In this document: piece after piece, positions 63,544-64,000 of the stretch
Numbering within the stretch: the stretch's first letter is position 1
Layout: each line of letters begins with the position of its first letter
Assembly: GCF_031453555.1 (NCBI RefSeq)
Contig: NZ_JAVIZM010000001.1
Location: 1,991,001 to 2,055,000 of the forward strand
From: Bacillus sp. SLBN-46
GTDB lineage: Bacteria; Bacillota; Bacilli; Bacillales; Cytobacillaceae
DNA: 64,000 nucleotides
Reading direction: 5' to 3'
The notes under the pieces: model-generated
Told to the model about the DNA's origin: nothing
Seen by the model: the letters and a program-made list of their open reading frames with translations, nothing else
Database searches by the model: none
Translations under genes and position numbers: made by a program

Positions 63544-64000
63544 AATGGAGTTTTTAACAGAGTGGGTAACGAATATTATTTTATTTATCCTGTTAGCAAC
63601 GGTAATTGATATGCTCCTTCCTAATTCAGGTCTGCAAAAGTATACGAAGATGGTTACAGGATTGCTCTTAATTGCTATTATTCTCACCCCCATCTTTAAA
63701 TTAATCTCCAAAGACTTTGAAACGACACTTGCATCGATCCCTTCATTTCAAGCACCGGGTGAAAAAAATATGAAAAATTTAATAGATTTAAAGAAAAAAG
63801 AAATACAAGCTTCCCAACATGCATATATTTTAGAAGAAATGGCTGTCCAGCTAAAAAAGGACGTTAAGGAGGAGTTGATGGAACAATACGGATTGGAGAT
63901 AGCAAAAGTTGATATAGCAATAAATGAAGAAAGCGACCAAGCATTCCCTGAAAACCTCCAAAAGGTTATGGTTCTTCTGAGACAACCGGAAAATGGCGTA
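63544..64000 (+). CDS. spoIIIAF: Stage III sporulation protein SpoIIIAF (partial, runs off the window)
   Basis: ATG 63544 behind GGGGGGAG. 152 codons are open to the window end without a stop. Two N-terminal membrane helices (TNIILFILLATVIDMLLP and VTGLLLIAIILTPIF), then a soluble ring-forming domain. Matches SpoIIIAF, which in B. subtilis is 206 residues. Confidence 0.92.

Overview
The window is about 64 kb of low-GC chromosomal DNA from an endospore-forming Bacillaceae bacterium. Gene content and order follow the Bacillus subtilis yqg-yqh-comG-gcv-spoIIIA region: pbpA end, pst operon, rpmG, 5-formyl-THF cyclo-ligase, gluP, yqgQ-glcK, yqgT-X, comGA-GG, yqzE, yqhG/H, glycine riboswitch-gcv, yqhL, lipM, yqhO-R, papA-efp and spoIIIA. 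A Neobacillus-like member of the family is my guess. The genus cannot be proven from this window.

Layout. 1-5.7 kb: end of a penicillin-binding protein, then a PhoP-box promoter and the phosphate operon pstS-C-A-B-B-phoU. 5.8-10.1 kb: a DUF4912/glycosyltransferase/unknown operon, rpmG, folate cyclo-ligase and a DUF92 membrane protein. 10.2-22 kb: lactate dehydrogenase, rhomboid protease, glucokinase, M14 peptidase, lipoprotein, metallo-hydrolase, MidA-type methyltransferase and a regulator. 22.1-26.4 kb: the comG competence pseudopilus operon. 26.45-28.3 kb: a group II intron with a frameshifted reverse transcriptase, sitting just behind the yqzE terminator. 28.3-36.6 kb: yqhG/yqhH, a tandem glycine riboswitch with gcvT-gcvPA-gcvPB, a rhodanese and lipM. 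37.1-41.7 kb: a B12-dependent ribonucleotide reductase gene (nrdJ) cut into five exons by four group I introns. 41.9-48.6 kb: NlpC/P60 hydrolase, spore photoproduct lyase, yqhO/P/Q/R, papA and efp. 48.9-59.3 kb: an accessory block for cytochrome c. It has a membrane protein, a PCYCGC lipoprotein with an in-frame TGA that is very probably selenocysteine, a diheme cytochrome c, and a complete System I (Ccm) maturation operon, unusual in Bacillaceae. 59.4-64 kb: a SIMPL protein and the sigma-E-driven spoIIIA operon, which runs off the end.

How the parts work together. The Ccm block supplies heme handling (CcmA-B-C-D-E), heme-apocytochrome ligation (CcmF, CcmH, CcmI-like) and thiol reduction (ResA/CcmG-like) for c-type cytochromes such as the diheme protein encoded next to it. 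The four nrdJ introns are all phase 0, so splicing restores an 852-residue enzyme.

Four single-base disruptions (group II reverse transcriptase, yqhR, spoIIIAA, start of spoIIIAD) are noted. Two lie in T runs and one in a G run, so read or assembly error must be excluded before calling them mutations. I saw no rRNA, tRNA or CRISPR array. Positions are from direct reading. Functions are from family knowledge recalled without any database search.
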